From the NCBI GenBank assembly GCA_963682175.1, contig OY821789.1, positions 8,308,001 to 8,372,000 on the forward strand: a DNA stretch of 64,000 bases, written 5' to 3'. The stretch comes from Triglochin maritima. Its lineage: Eukaryota; Streptophyta; Magnoliopsida; Alismatales; Juncaginaceae. Position 1 is the stretch's first letter. Every line of letters begins with the position of its first letter. This document shows positions 34,930 through 47,099 of the stretch, one piece after another. The position numbers were made by a program, and so were the translations under genes. The notes under the pieces were generated by a model. It was not told the DNA's origin. It did no database searches and saw nothing but the letters and a program-made list of their open reading frames with translations.

Positions 34930-36250
34930 TTTGGTTTGTTGTATGCCTGTCCGGAATAAGTTATATTTATGTCCAGATTAAGTTACAAGTATGTCCGGAT
35001 TACGATTCATCCATGTCCGGATTAAGTGTATTTGTTGTTCAGAATAAGTGTATTTGTTGTCCGGTTTAAGAATAAAGTTTGTCCAGAAACGTAACATAAA
35101 GTTTTTCCGGAAGAAGTGTATTTGCTGTCCGGAATAAGTGTATTTGTTGTCCGGAATAAGCGTATTTGTTGTCCGGAATAAGTGTATTTGTTGTCCGGTT
35201 TAAGAATAAAGTGTGTCCGGAATAAGTGTATTTGCTGTCTGGAATAAGTGTATTTGCTGTCCGGAATAAGTGTATTTGTTGTCCGGAATAAGTGTATTTG
35301 TTGTCCGGTTTAAGAATAAAGTGTGTCCCGAAACGGAACAAAAAGTTTGTCCGGAATAATTGTATTTGCTGTCCGGAATAAGTGTATTTGTTGTCCGGTT
35401 TAAGAATAAAGTGTGTCCCGAAACGGAACAAAAAGTTTGTCCGGAATAAGTGTATTTGCTGTCCGGAATAAGTGTATTTGTTGTCCGGAATAAGTGTATT
35501 TGTTGTCCGGAATATGTGTATTTGTTGTCCGGTTTAGGAATAAATGTGTCCGGAATAAGTGTATTTGCTGTCCGGAATAAGTGTATTTGTTGTCCGGAAT
35601 ATGTGTATTTGTTGTCCGATTTAAGAATAAAGTGTGTCCGGAATAAGTGTATTTGCTGTCCGGAATAAGTGTATTTGCTGTCCAGAATAAGTGTATTTGC
35701 TGTCCGGAATTAGTGTACTTGCTGTCCGGAATAAGTGTATTTGTTGTCCCGAAACGGAATAAAAAGTTTGTCCGGAATAAGTGTATTTGCTGTCCGGAAT
35801 AAGTGTATTTGTTGTCCGGTTTAAGAATAAAGTGTGTCCCGAAACGGAACAAAAAGTTTGTCCGGAATAAGTGTATTTGCTGTCCGGAATAAGTGTATTT
35901 GTTGTCCGGAATAAGTGTATTTGTTGTCCGGAATATGTGTATTTGTTGTCCGGTTTAAGAATAAAGTGTGTCCGGAATAAGTGTATTTGCTGTCTGGAAT
36001 AAGTGTATTTGCTGTCCGGAATAAGTGTATTTGTTGTCCGGAATATGTGTATTTGTTGTTCGGAATAAGTGTATTTGCTGTCCGGAATAAGTGTATTTGT
36101 TGTTCGGAGTAAGTGTATTTGTTGTCCGGTTTAAGAATAAAGTTTGTCCAGAAACGGAACATAAAGTTTTTCCGGAATAAGTGTATTTGTTGTCCGGAAT
36201 TAGTGTATTTGCTGTCTGGAATAGGTGTATTTGTTGTCCGGTTTAAGAGT
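34930..36250 (+). repeat. TGTCCGGAATAAGTGTATTTG minisatellite between the two MULE genes
   Basis: About 1.3 kb of 22-23 bp units (TCCGGAATAAGTGTATTTGY), with variant units (GTCCGGTTTAAGAATAAAGT and CCCGAAACGGAAC) placed every few units, so a higher-order pattern is visible. It fills the gap between the transposase stop (34778) and the passenger stop (36396). Confidence 0.95.
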
Positions 36251-37504
36251 ATTGATAATGTATACATGTCCTTGTATTGATAATTTAACCCAACACCAAA
36301 TGTCCTTGTATTGATAAATCATTCAAATAGTCTATGTAATTTTAACATGTATACATGTATAACTTTGTAAAAAAAATTAAAACATCCAGAGTCGTTTATT
36401 GTTGATCGCACATCCCAGAGTCTTCGAGTAAGAAATTGGTCAAATCGCCTCTAAAACGGTGAATAACCTTGCTCTGCTTCGGCTGAGTCGGATCAGCATT
36501 CTCCATCAAACGCTTCATCCAGTACAAAACGTATGGCCCGCAGTCGTTACTCCCCGGTTGCTGTCGTTGGCTACCCTTCCTCTCAACTCTCAGCGGCCAG
36601 TCGACCTTCAACAACCCTCGCCAGAATCCCGCTATCTTAGACGTGGTGCATTCATGAGTTCCGACTAAACGGTTAGGATTGTCACCTCTTTTAAGTGTGC
36701 GGGAGAGGCTGTTGTACTGAATGAACTCTGATCGAGGTCCGTGGGCAACGAACAGAGTCCAGTGGCCGGCCAAACAGCATGGCTGTGCGATGATGACTTC
36801 CTCCACATTTATTCCTTCAATTTTTGGGAGTAAATAATCTTTCCTTATATCTTCTCCCTGTCCCTCCACAATCATTTCCGATTCGAAGGATGATAAGCAG
36901 ACCACCTTTTGTTGCCCTCCTCTTCTGAGGAGTACCTCAATTAGGCCATCAATAGTTTCGTTGGTGAATTTTGTTTTTGCCGAAATCATTTCCTTCAGAT
37001 CACCCCTGCGGATATTGCTCAGACCCCCCTCCAGATAATATCTTTGGCTTCTCGTTCGGGAGCCGTTGCTTTCAATAAATGACGTACCTCATCATTGGTC
37101 AGCGTTCTCAAGGCGGTCGCATCCACATCGGGCCTCGTGGACGAAACATGGGCAGCCAGTTCATCTTTCGCTGTTTCGTCGGCCTCGTATATTTCTTCAC
37201 TGGCTTCTTCGGCCCCCTTTGTTTTTGTGGTGGCTTCTTCGGCCTCCTTTATTTCTTCTTGTTTTTCTGCGGCATTCTTCTGTGCCTCATCTTGGCCAGA
37301 TTTGCTTTGCGCTTCGTCTATATGTTCTGTGCGCAAGCGTGGTTTAATGGTCCGCATTTTTTGAGGGTGCAAAAGCGGTAGCGATACCACAGCCTTCCTC
37401 TTTCTTTCCTGTTGTCTCCTCTTCTCTTCCTCCTCCCTCTTCTTCCTCTCCTCCTCCTCCGCCCTCCTCTTCTTCTCTTCCTCCTCCCTCGTATTCCTCT
37501 CTTC

Positions 37505-39442
37505 TGAAGGGAATGTGTTCTAAAAGTTTTACTTTTAAATGCCAATTATTATGAATTGAATGAGAAATCATTTTGTTCCTTGTTTATGTTATTCGTCCTT
37601 TAGAAGTGTTAAGGAAGAGGCTCTTGGTCCTTAACCGTAGAGCTCTAAAAGATATTGGTTTGCATAAAACAAAAGATATTCGCAATCATGGTAATTAACA
37701 TGGAACATTAATTACCGAGTTAAGATTGTCGTGTTGGTCATAGATCATTGTAGCTCTACAAGTGAGTGACGACACGGGTATGCAAAAGAGGAAAATATTA
37801 CTTTTGTATACTGAATAGACCTAATAAGTGAAATATTATAGAAATGTGTTTCTGTGTCATTAATATTTTACTGTGTCTTTGGTCCTTTGATATGAGACTT
37901 ATATCTGATCACTTAAGGAATACTTAATTAGATCAGTGTCTTGAACTATCGATCAGTGTAGTGTAAAGGCATCGGTTGGTTAAGTATAACTTTCGTTGGA
38001 GAAGATAGTTAGTCAAAAGATTATCATTGCCCCTCTTAATTGAGTGATGATATTAGTGGGCCCCTTGATAAAGCAAAGTTATAATGTGCACAATGTGATT
38101 TGAGTTAAGTCACATATTTATAACTAGCTTAAAGAGATCAAGAAATGAATACTAATACAAAGATGACACAATACTACTTTGTGTGTATTCTTAATATCAT
38201 GAGGCAATGGACGGACACAAGTGATGCACTCCATCACTAAGTGGATCGGGTTTTGGTTCGAGTGGAATTAAGACATCTAACTAATTGGGAGCTATAATGT
38301 GTAGCTAGATACCGCTTATAGCTTGTGATATTAAGCCTTTAATATCACTACCAACTTAGTTTAGATCCTCCCATAGGTCACACCACAAAACTGGGAAACA
38401 AGAAATGAGGATTTTGAGTTCATAAGGATGTGTCGGGTTTCATGTAGAAAATATGACACATGGGGTGAACAAGCAAAATCAAGATTATGTTGTGATTAAT
38501 AACATAATTAGAATCTAAATTAAATTCATATGTGATGTAATATTATGGGGTGTAATGAGTTGACATTACATAGGATAATATGTTACATAAGTTGTGAATT
38601 TACTACTAATCCCGAAATGTCAAATTTTGTAGGGGTTAAACCAAAATTTGACCAGTCTGCAGTACTGTGCAAAAGTCAACCGATGAACAGTACTGGTCAA
38701 CCGATGAACAGTAACCGGTCGACCGATGAACAGTACCCGGTCCATGATGAACAGTACCGGTCGACCGATGAACAGTAACGGTCGACCGGTCCAGACGGTT
38801 TTCTGCAGAATTAATTTAAGAATTAATTAGATCATGCATGGAATTGGTCCATAATTGATTTAATTCGTGACTAATATTATTTATTAATAAATAATGGATG
38901 GTTAGATGGAATTTTGCATGAAATCATGGGCAAGAGGTTGCACATGAATAGGTAATTTGAAGAGAACCTATAAATAGAGGTTATCTCATTGCCTTCCTAC
39001 ATCTTAATTAATATTGCTTTTCATGCAAAATCTCTCTCTTTAATTCTCCACGAAAATTCCATAAATTCTTAAGTTTAGTTTAGTTCTTAAGAGATCATCT
39101 TCTCAAGGGAATTAAAGAGGGGTTAGTAATTGGATTCTAAACCCTATCGGAGATTGAGAGACTAGCTTCCCTCTCTCCGATCTTGTTTAGAGTTTGGTGA
39201 ATACTCGGAGGCATCCGGCGCAGCGAGGAGCATCCCAACCGTCTCCGAATCTTCGAGAAGTTTTAGAGAACTTCTAGGTATGAATTTCGGAGCTCCTTTA
39301 TGTTTGTTTTAATAGAGTTTCTGAAACTAGTTTGTTAAAACAAACCGATGCATGCAATAAATTCTAGAAAATTGAAAATTGATCCTTATTATACATAAAA
39401 ATCCGAAAAATATATATGTATAATTAAACATGAAATCCTACA
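37505..39442 (+). repeat. Copia LTR 1 (1938 bp)
   Basis: TGAAGGGAATG...AATCCTACA. TATA box TATAAATA at 38969-38976, with a CGGTCGACCG/GATGAACAGTA cluster upstream (38685-38790). Differs from LTR 2 and 3 by T for G at 38207, C for T near 38697, T for C near 39041 and one missing 22-bp unit. Confidence 0.93.
38680..38795 (+). repeat. 22-bp unit array in LTR 1 (CGGTCGACCG + GATGAACAGTA)
   Basis: Units join GGTCGACC to GATGAACAGTA. LTR 2 (46310-46450) and LTR 3 (53967-54107) have one more unit. Located about 180-290 bp upstream of the TATA box, in U3. Confidence 0.85.
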
Positions 39443-39443
39443 G

Positions 39444-39455
39444 TGGTATCAGAGC
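39444..39455 (+). other. Copia primer-binding site, unit 1
   Basis: TGGTATCAGAGC, one base after the LTR: the standard initiator-tRNA-Met site of plant Copia elements. The unit 2 copy is at 47101-47112. Confidence 0.9.
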
Positions 39456-40942
39456 ATAGGGTTCAATTTTCTCATGATTTATGACTGTAAACAAATCTAG
39501 TTTACCATCTAGGATTTAAACAATTCGTTTTACCGGTTTTTCGGTCTTTAAATGTTTGTTGAAATAATTCTTTATAATAATTCGTTTTAAATGTTTTGAA
39601 TGTTTAAAACATGGCATATAATTATTAGAATTATGATTTAGACATAAGTCTAACTTGCAATAATTTCGTTTTAAGTACAAACGATTATTTTGTAAGAGAA
39701 TCAACAAAACCGAAAAAACTGCGATTCATCTTTCCATTGGAAATTGGATGAACAGCGGTTCATAATTAATTTGTGAACTATGGATGTATGAAAAATGTTT
39801 TTAATGGATTTCAAAATATTTTTCAAAGAATTATTGAGAATTCTAGATGATTGATAAATTAAATTCTGTAGTTTATAGCAATTGCGTGCATGGATGCTTG
39901 AGTTGCTTTGCAGGATTGTGAGTTTATATGTTCCAAATCAGACACTACAAATGTATGTAATTATTATTATACAGGGGCTTATGTATGTAAAAGCCATATT
40001 CTATATTTTCTATCTTTAGAATTGCATTTGCATGTGAGAGGCTTTTACATAGGACTTGCACTAGTCGGTTTTTATCGAATGTGAGGAGCATGTTTATTTT
40101 CTGTAAAATCTACATCTCCGGTGCAAGAGGAAGTCGCCGCTGTAGCGCATCGATCGAGGATCGAGGATCGGGGATCGAGGATCAAGGATCGAAGGGAACA
40201 TATAAACTCACACGATGTGGATTGTGTGAATGTTTAATTTCTGTTTTATAATTTCTGCTATGCATGTGATGAATGGTGAATGTTAGGATGTGTATGAATA
40301 TTAATATGCATGATAACCTAAAATTCTAAATCACATGTTAAATTGTCCAACAAAAATTAAGAATAAATTTCCTTCTTATTTCATCCACTAGCAGCCATTG
40401 ATCGAGGGATATTCTGCTCGCCCTTAGCGAGAGATAGCTCCCTCTATCTTTGGGAATAGTGGGAGATATAAAGGTTGTCTGTTGTTGTGCCACAATTAAA
40501 TATATGAGGTGTGTTTCACCCTAGTGAACCCCAAGTATGTTTAGTTGTGAATACAATAGATAAACGTATCTCGTATCAAATGAAAATAAGTTTTCTTAAC
40601 ATTACCTAGAGCCCTCGCTCGGTTTTGGGAAAAAGTTTTTCTTACGAGGATAGGTCATATTCCCTCATAATTAAAACGACAAGAGTCACAAGAGTTTGAA
40701 GATGCTAAATATTGCTAAAATTCAAAAAGGTTGTGATTAGAAAATGTTTTCTTACCTTGATATTGTAATGTATTCGATAGCCCTTAGCTAGTCTATATTA
40801 CAATTAATAGGATCTTGGATTGTTGCATTTATGGGCAAGATTTTAATTTGCAACATTTACATTTATATATTCGATATATGTATGCATGTGTATTAAAACA
40901 TAAAATTGGCATTAAAACCTGTATGATTTATTTTGTAGAAAA

Positions 40943-43900
40943 ATGTCGAACATCCAACCTATCGTACGATCCATGATAGAAAAACACCCTTTAACAAATG
41001 ATGGCTCAAACTTCATTAGTTGGCAACTCAAACTCAACATCGTGTTAAAGTTTGAGAAACTATCTCACATTTTGGAAGGTCCAATCCCAAAGTGGAATGA
41101 GAGATTAACCGATGAAGAGAAAGAGGCTAAGGCCAAGTGGGAAGACCAAGAGAACCAGGTTCACGGTCTTATGCTAGCATCCATGGGTGACTCGCTCCAA
41201 GCGAAATACTTGGATTCAAAACCCAAGAAGACCATGGAGGCTTTATCTAAGATGTTCATGGATAATGCCCGAAAGGAGCGCTATAAGACCACCATCGCAC
41301 TCACAAGGTGCCATATGGCGGAGGGAACATCGGTATCTATGCATTTTCTCACGATGCAAGGATACCTTGAGAAGTTGGCAAAGCTCTCTTCACCAATGCC
41401 CGAGGACATTGCTGAAGATATGATTCTTGGCTCTCTAGCCCCGTCCTTTAAGGACTTTGTGATGCACTATCACGTGCGTGAAAAAGGGGTGAGTCTTGAG
41501 GAGCTTCACAACGCTCTCAAAACTGCTGAAGTTGACATGGGCAAGGGTAGGGACAAGCAAGTCCTTGCCGTCCATGGGAGGGGCCATAAGATTGGTAAAG
41601 GAAAGGGCAAATCTACCAAAAGTGGTTCAATCAAGAGCAAGGGAGTAGGAGGTGCTCGTGCGAGTGCCTCAAGGGGGAAATCTCAGAAATCTCCAACTCC
41701 CAATACGGAGTGCTTTCACTGCGGTGAAGAAGGACACATCCGGCCAAATTGCCCCAAGTACAAGGAAGACCTTGACAACGGAGTGATTGAACGTCGGCGC
41801 CCCAAAAAGGCCAAAGGTATATTTGTTATTGAAATAAATTTAGCCACCTCTGTCCAGGATTGGGTAATAGATACCGGATCTTGTGCTCACATAGTTTCTA
41901 ATGTGCAGCTACTCATGGATAGGAAGGAACTCGTACGGAACGAGGTAGAATTGAAGGTCGGAAATGGTGCGAACGTGTCTGCGGTTGCACAAGGTTCTGT
42001 GGTGCTTCAATTATGTAGTGGTTTAAATTTATGTCTAAAGAATGTTTATTATGTACCTTCGATTAGCAAGAATATTATTTCTGTATCATGTCTGGATATG
42101 GATAATTTTAATATAAATATTTCAAATTCTTGTTTGTCTATATCGAAGAATGGTGTGTTCTATGCAAATGCGTTCATAAGGAATGGTCTCTATTTGCTTG
42201 AATTGGATAATAAACAAATCTTTAATATCAATAACAAAAGACTTAAGACCACTCACGAGAATGATACTCTCTTGTGGCACTATCGTCTTGGTCACATAAA
42301 TGAAAAGCGCATCAAGAAATTGCAAGAAGCTAACCTTCTTGGTCTACTTGATTTTAAATCATTGGAGACGTGCCAACCATGTCTAATGGGAAAAATGACC
42401 AAAAAGCCTTTCAAGAAGAAAGGCCCAAGGGCGAGTGGCTTGTTGGATTTGATACATTCCGATGTATGTGGTCCAATGAGTACTAGTGCACGAGATGGTT
42501 TAAGGTACTTCATTACGTTCACGGATGATTATAGTCGTTATGGCTATGTTTATCTAATGAGAAACAAAAGTGAATCTTTTGACAAGTTCAAAGAATTCAA
42601 GAATGAAGTAGAGAACCAACTCGACAAGAAAATCAAGTCTCTACGAACGGATCGTGGAGGTGAGTACTTAAGTGCCGAATTTGACTCATACCTAAAGGAG
42701 TTTGGTATTGTACCTCAACTCACCCCTCCCGGTACACCTCAGTGGAATGGGGTATCCGAAAGGAGGAATAGGACATTGCTCGACATGGTTCGGTCAATGA
42801 TGAGTCATGCGGAATTACCTCTCTACTTTTGGAGTTATGCACTACAAACTGCGGCTTACACACTAAATAATGTTCCATCCAAATCCGTGGAGAAAACTCC
42901 TTATGAGCTATGGAGTGGTAAAGCACCTAAGCTCAGTTTTCTCAAGATTTGGGGTTGTGAGGCTTACGTCAAGAGATTGATGTCGACCAAACTTCAACCA
43001 AAAGCGGATAAGTGCTTCTTTATTGGTTATCCTCGTGAGACAAGAGGATACTACTTTTGGCATATCACCTCCAATCGAGTGATTGTAGAGAGGGATGCCA
43101 CATTTCTGGAAAAGGAATTTCTAGAAAGAGTAAAAAGTAGTGGGAGTAGGGTTGTGCTTGAGGAAACCCAAGATACTCTACAAGATCATGAAATGAATGA
43201 TGACATTCAAGATCATGAAGGCCCAACCGAGATTCCTTTGGTTAGTGAGAGCGTGAGTGAGAGACCCTCGCAAGAAATTGTGAGAGAATCTCAATCATCC
43301 CCACCAAGTGTACGTTCAAGAGTTGAACGTGAACCCACTCCTCAAGAAATTGTGGAAGAAGTTCGAGAGACACGAGAAGAACCAAAAGAACTTAGAAGGT
43401 CAACAAGGGAAAGGAAGAAACCCGATTTATATCTAGGACTTCATGAAATCATGGTACTAGATACCAATGATCCCTTAACCTTCCAAGAAGCAATGGAAAG
43501 GGAAGACTCCAAACTATGGCTTAAGGCCATGGAATCCGAAATAGAATCCATGTATGATAATCAAGTATGGGACTTGGTTGACCTTCCTCAAGGGAAAAAG
43601 GTCATTCATAATAAATGGGTTTTTAAGAGGAAGATGGACATGGATGGGAACTTGACAACCTACAAAGCGAGGCTTGTAGCGAAAGGTTTCACTCAAGTTC
43701 AAGGAATTGACTATGATGAAACTTTTTCACCGGTTGCCATGTTCAAGTCTATTCGGATCATGCTCGCTATTGCCGCATTTCACGATTATGAAATATGGCA
43801 AATGGATGTCAAAACGGCGTTCCTGAATGGGAACTTGGAGGAGGATGTGTACATGGTACAACCTCAAGGTTTTGAAGATCCAAAGAATAGTGAGAAGGTA

Positions 43901-45055
43901 TGCAAGCTTCAAAGATCCATCTATGGATTGAAGCAGGCATCAAGGAGTTGGAACAAACGCTTTGACGAGGAAGTAAAGAAGCTTCACTTCATTCAAAGTA
44001 AGGAAGAACCTTGTGTATACAAGAAGGTTAGTGGGAGCCATGTAGTATTCCTAATCCTATATGTCGATGACATATTGCTTATGGGCAATCATATTCCTTT
44101 GCTTGAGCAAACGAGAAGTTCATTGAAATCTGCATTTTCGATGAAAGACATGGGTGAGGCTCAATACATCTTGGGAATCAAGATATATCGAGATAGATCT
44201 CGCAGACTCATTGGCCTCAGTCAACGTGCATACATTGACAAGGTCTTGGAAAGGTTCAAGATGAACAACTCCAAAAAGGGCAGTGTGCCAATGAGTATGG
44301 GTGTGCAACTCAAGAAGTCTCAACGTGCGCAATCACGTAAGGACTTAGAGTACATGAAAGATGTCCCTTATGCTTCTGCAATTGGGTCGATCATGTACGC
44401 GATGACTTGCACAAGACCCGATGTCTCGTATGCTCTAAGTGTGACAAGTCGTCACCAATCCAACGCAGGTCCTGAGCATTGGACTGCGGTCAAGAATATC
44501 CTGAAGTACCTTAACCGGACTAAGGATAAGATTCTTGTTTATGGAGGACAAAGGGAATTGATAGCTGAAGGTTACTCGGATGCGAGTTTCATGAGTGATC
44601 CAGACGATAGAAGGTCGCAGTCAGGATACGTCTTCCTTCTGAATGGTGGAGCTGTGAGTTGGCGTAGTTGGAAGCAAAGCACTACTGCCGACTCAACCAC
44701 TGCTTCCGAAGTGATGGCTGTCGCTGAAGCGAGCAAGGAAGGAGTGTTGATTAAGAAGTTCCTTGAAGAGCTTGGGGTAGTTCCCTCGAGCGAGGGACCA
44801 ATAGAGCTATTTTGCGACAATAGTGCATCTATCTCGCAAATCAAGGATCCCAAATCACACCACAAAGTGAAGTACATGGATCGTAAGTACTTCGTGACGC
44901 GTGACCTCATCGACGAAGGCAAAATAAATCTGTTATGGGTGGACACCAACAGCAACACAGCTGATCCATTCACAAAACCCTTATCCCAAGCCAAGGGCGA
45001 AATGCATTTCGAGTCCATGGGATTGAGGAACCATGTAGATTGGCTTGATGATTGA
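40943..45055 (+). CDS. Copia Gag-Pol polyprotein, unit 1
   Basis: An intact single frame of 1370 residues. Order: Gag (UBN2-like, residues about 20-210), CCHC knuckle CFHCGEEGHIRPNC near 257, aspartic protease DTG near 310 (WVIDTGSCAHIVS), integrase HHCC region near 443-480 (HYRLGHIN, CQPCLMGK) and DDE residues near 506, 568 and 605 (HSDVCGP, RTDRGGEY, NGVSERRNRT), reverse transcriptase with YVDD at about 1039-1042, then RNase H (EGYSDASFMSD near 1208, FCDNSAS near 1291). The order PR-IN-RT-RH is diagnostic of Ty1/Copia. All catalytic motifs are present, so the element may be active. The ATG lies 1.5 kb after the primer-binding site, an unusually long leader. Confidence 0.97.
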   Translation: MSNIQPIVRSMIEKHPLTNDGSNFISWQLKLNIVLKFEKLSHILEGPIPKWNERLTDEEKEAKAKWEDQENQVHGLMLASMGDSLQAKYLDSKPKKTMEALSKMFMDNARKERYKTTIALTRCHMAEGTSVSMHFLTMQGYLEKLAKLSSPMPEDIAEDMILGSLAPSFKDFVMHYHVREKGVSLEELHNALKTAEVDMGKGRDKQVLAVHGRGHKIGKGKGKSTKSGSIKSKGVGGARASASRGKSQKSPTPNTECFHCGEEGHIRPNCPKYKEDLDNGVIERRRPKKAKGIFVIEINLATSVQDWVIDTGSCAHIVSNVQLLMDRKELVRNEVELKVGNGANVSAVAQGSVVLQLCSGLNLCLKNVYYVPSISKNIISVSCLDMDNFNINISNSCLSISKNGVFYANAFIRNGLYLLELDNKQIFNINNKRLKTTHENDTLLWHYRLGHINEKRIKKLQEANLLGLLDFKSLETCQPCLMGKMTKKPFKKKGPRASGLLDLIHSDVCGPMSTSARDGLRYFITFTDDYSRYGYVYLMRNKSESFDKFKEFKNEVENQLDKKIKSLRTDRGGEYLSAEFDSYLKEFGIVPQLTPPGTPQWNGVSERRNRTLLDMVRSMMSHAELPLYFWSYALQTAAYTLNNVPSKSVEKTPYELWSGKAPKLSFLKIWGCEAYVKRLMSTKLQPKADKCFFIGYPRETRGYYFWHITSNRVIVERDATFLEKEFLERVKSSGSRVVLEETQDTLQDHEMNDDIQDHEGPTEIPLVSESVSERPSQEIVRESQSSPPSVRSRVEREPTPQEIVEEVRETREEPKELRRSTRERKKPDLYLGLHEIMVLDTNDPLTFQEAMEREDSKLWLKAMESEIESMYDNQVWDLVDLPQGKKVIHNKWVFKRKMDMDGNLTTYKARLVAKGFTQVQGIDYDETFSPVAMFKSIRIMLAIAAFHDYEIWQMDVKTAFLNGNLEEDVYMVQPQGFEDPKNSEKVCKLQRSIYGLKQASRSWNKRFDEEVKKLHFIQSKEEPCVYKKVSGSHVVFLILYVDDILLMGNHIPLLEQTRSSLKSAFSMKDMGEAQYILGIKIYRDRSRRLIGLSQRAYIDKVLERFKMNNSKKGSVPMSMGVQLKKSQRAQSRKDLEYMKDVPYASAIGSIMYAMTCTRPDVSYALSVTSRHQSNAGPEHWTAVKNILKYLNRTKDKILVYGGQRELIAEGYSDASFMSDPDDRRSQSGYVFLLNGGAVSWRSWKQSTTADSTTASEVMAVAEASKEGVLIKKFLEELGVVPSSEGPIELFCDNSASISQIKDPKSHHKVKYMDRKYFVTRDLIDEGKINLLWVDTNSNTADPFTKPLSQAKGEMHFESMGLRNHVDWLDD

Positions 45056-45128
45056 TATGTAATGGGGTTTACCCTAGTTATTATTGTTTTATGCATTGAG
45101 TATGTATGAGAAAGAAAACTTTAATAAC

Positions 45129-45139
45129 AAGTGGGAGAT
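45129..45139 (+). other. Polypurine tract before LTR 2
   Basis: AAGTGGGAGAT ending right at the LTR. It primes plus-strand DNA synthesis. The copy before LTR 3 is at 52786-52796. Confidence 0.75.
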
Positions 45140-47099
45140 TGAAGGGAATGTGTTCTAAAAGTTTTACTTTTAAATGCCAATTATTATGAATTGAATGAGA
45201 AATCATTTTGTTCCTTGTTTATGTTATTCGTCCTTTAGAAGTGTTAAGGAAGAGGCTCTTGGTCCTTAACCGTAGAGCTCTAAAAGATATTGGTTTGCAT
45301 AAAACAAAAGATATTCGCAATCATGGTAATTAACATGGAACATTAATTACCGAGTTAAGATTGTCGTGTTGGTCATAGATCATTGTAGCTCTACAAGTGA
45401 GTGACGACACGGGTATGCAAAAGAGGAAAATATTACTTTTGTATACTGAATAGACCTAATAAGTGAAATATTATAGAAATGTGTTTCTGTGTCATTAATA
45501 TTTTACTGTGTCTTTGGTCCTTTGATATGAGACTTATATCTGATCACTTAAGGAATACTTAATTAGATCAGTGTCTTGAACTATCGATCAGTGTAGTGTA
45601 AAGGCATCGGTTGGTTAAGTATAACTTTCGTTGGAGAAGATAGTTAGTCAAAAGATTATCATTGCCCCTCTTAATTGAGTGATGATATTAGTGGGCCCCT
45701 TGATAAAGCAAAGTTATAATGTGCACAATGTGATTTGAGTTAAGTCACATATTTATAACTAGCTTAAAGAGATCAAGAAATGAATACTAATACAAAGATG
45801 ACACAATACTACTTTGTGTGTATTCTTAATATCATGAGGCAAGGGACGGACACAAGTGATGCACTCCATCACTAAGTGGATCGGGTTTTGGTTCGAGTGG
45901 AATTAAGACATCTAACTAATTGGGAGCTATAATGTGTAGCTAGATACCGCTTATAGCTTGTGATATTAAGCCTTTAATATCACTACCAACTTAGTTTAGA
46001 TCCTCCCATAGGTCACACCACAAAACTGGGAAACAAGAAATGAGGATTTTGAGTTCATAAGGATGTGTCGGGTTTCATGTAGAAAATATGACACATGGGG
46101 TGAACAAGCAAAATCAAGATTATGTTGTGATTAATAACATAATTAGAATCTAAATTAAATTCATATGTGATGTAATATTATGGGGTGTAATGAGTTGACA
46201 TTACATAGGATAATATGTTACATAAGTTGTGAATTTACTACTAATCCCGAAATGTCAAATTTTGTAGGGGTTAAACCAAAATTTGACCAGTCTGCAGTAC
46301 TGTGCAAAAGTCAACCGATGAATAGTACTGGTCAACCGATGAACAGTACCCGGTCGACCGATGAACAGTAACCGGTCGACCGATGAACAGTACCCGGTCC
46401 ATGATGAACAGTACCGGTCGACCGATGAACAGTAACGGTCGACCGGTCCAGACGGTTTTCTGCAGAATTAATTTAAGAATTAATTAGATCATGCATGGAA
46501 TTGGTCCATAATTGATTTAATTCGTGACTAATATTATTTATTAATAAATAATGGATGGTTAGATGGAATTTTGCATGAAATCATGGGCAAGAGGTTGCAC
46601 ATGAATAGGTAATTTGAAGAGAACCTATAAATAGAGGTTATCTCATTGCCTTCCTACATCTTAATTAATATTGCTTTTCATGCAAAATCTCTCTCCTTAA
46701 TTCTCCACGAAAATTCCATAAATTCTTAAGTTTAGTTTAGTTCTTAAGAGATCATCTTCTCAAGGGAATTAAAGAGGGGTTAGTAATTGGATTCTAAACC
46801 CTATCGGAGATTGAGAGACTAGCTTCCCTCTCTCCGATCTTGTTTAGAGTTTGGTGAATACTCGGAGGCATCCGGCGCAGCGAGGAGCATCCCAACCGTC
46901 TCCGAATCTTCGAGAAGTTTTAGAGAACTTCTAGGTATGAATTTCGGAGCTCCTTTATGTTTGTTTTAATAGAGTTTCTGAAACTAGTTTGTTAAAACAA
47001 ACCGATGCATGCAATAAATTCTAGAAAATTGAAAATTGATCCTTATTATACATAAAAATCCGAAAAATATATATGTATAATTAAACATGAAATCCTACA
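45140..47099 (+). repeat. Copia LTR 2 (1960 bp), shared middle LTR
   Basis: Preceded by a polypurine tract and followed by a primer-binding site, so it closes unit 1 and opens unit 2. TATA box at 46626-46633. Appears identical to LTR 3. Confidence 0.93.

Noticed and set aside
35066..36267. Long open frames across the TCCGGA minisatellite (minus strand)
   Set aside because: Repetitive translation of a 22-23 bp tandem array; the frame follows from unit length and not from coding selection.
40130..40200. GATCGAGGATCGAGGATCGGGG repeats in the Copia leader as a regulatory array
   Set aside because: Only a few 7-8 bp copies, present identically in both units; nothing beyond simple repetition.
44572..45096. 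174-codon minus-strand frame (and its copy at 52229-52753)
   Set aside because: Antisense shadow of the Copia RNase H region.
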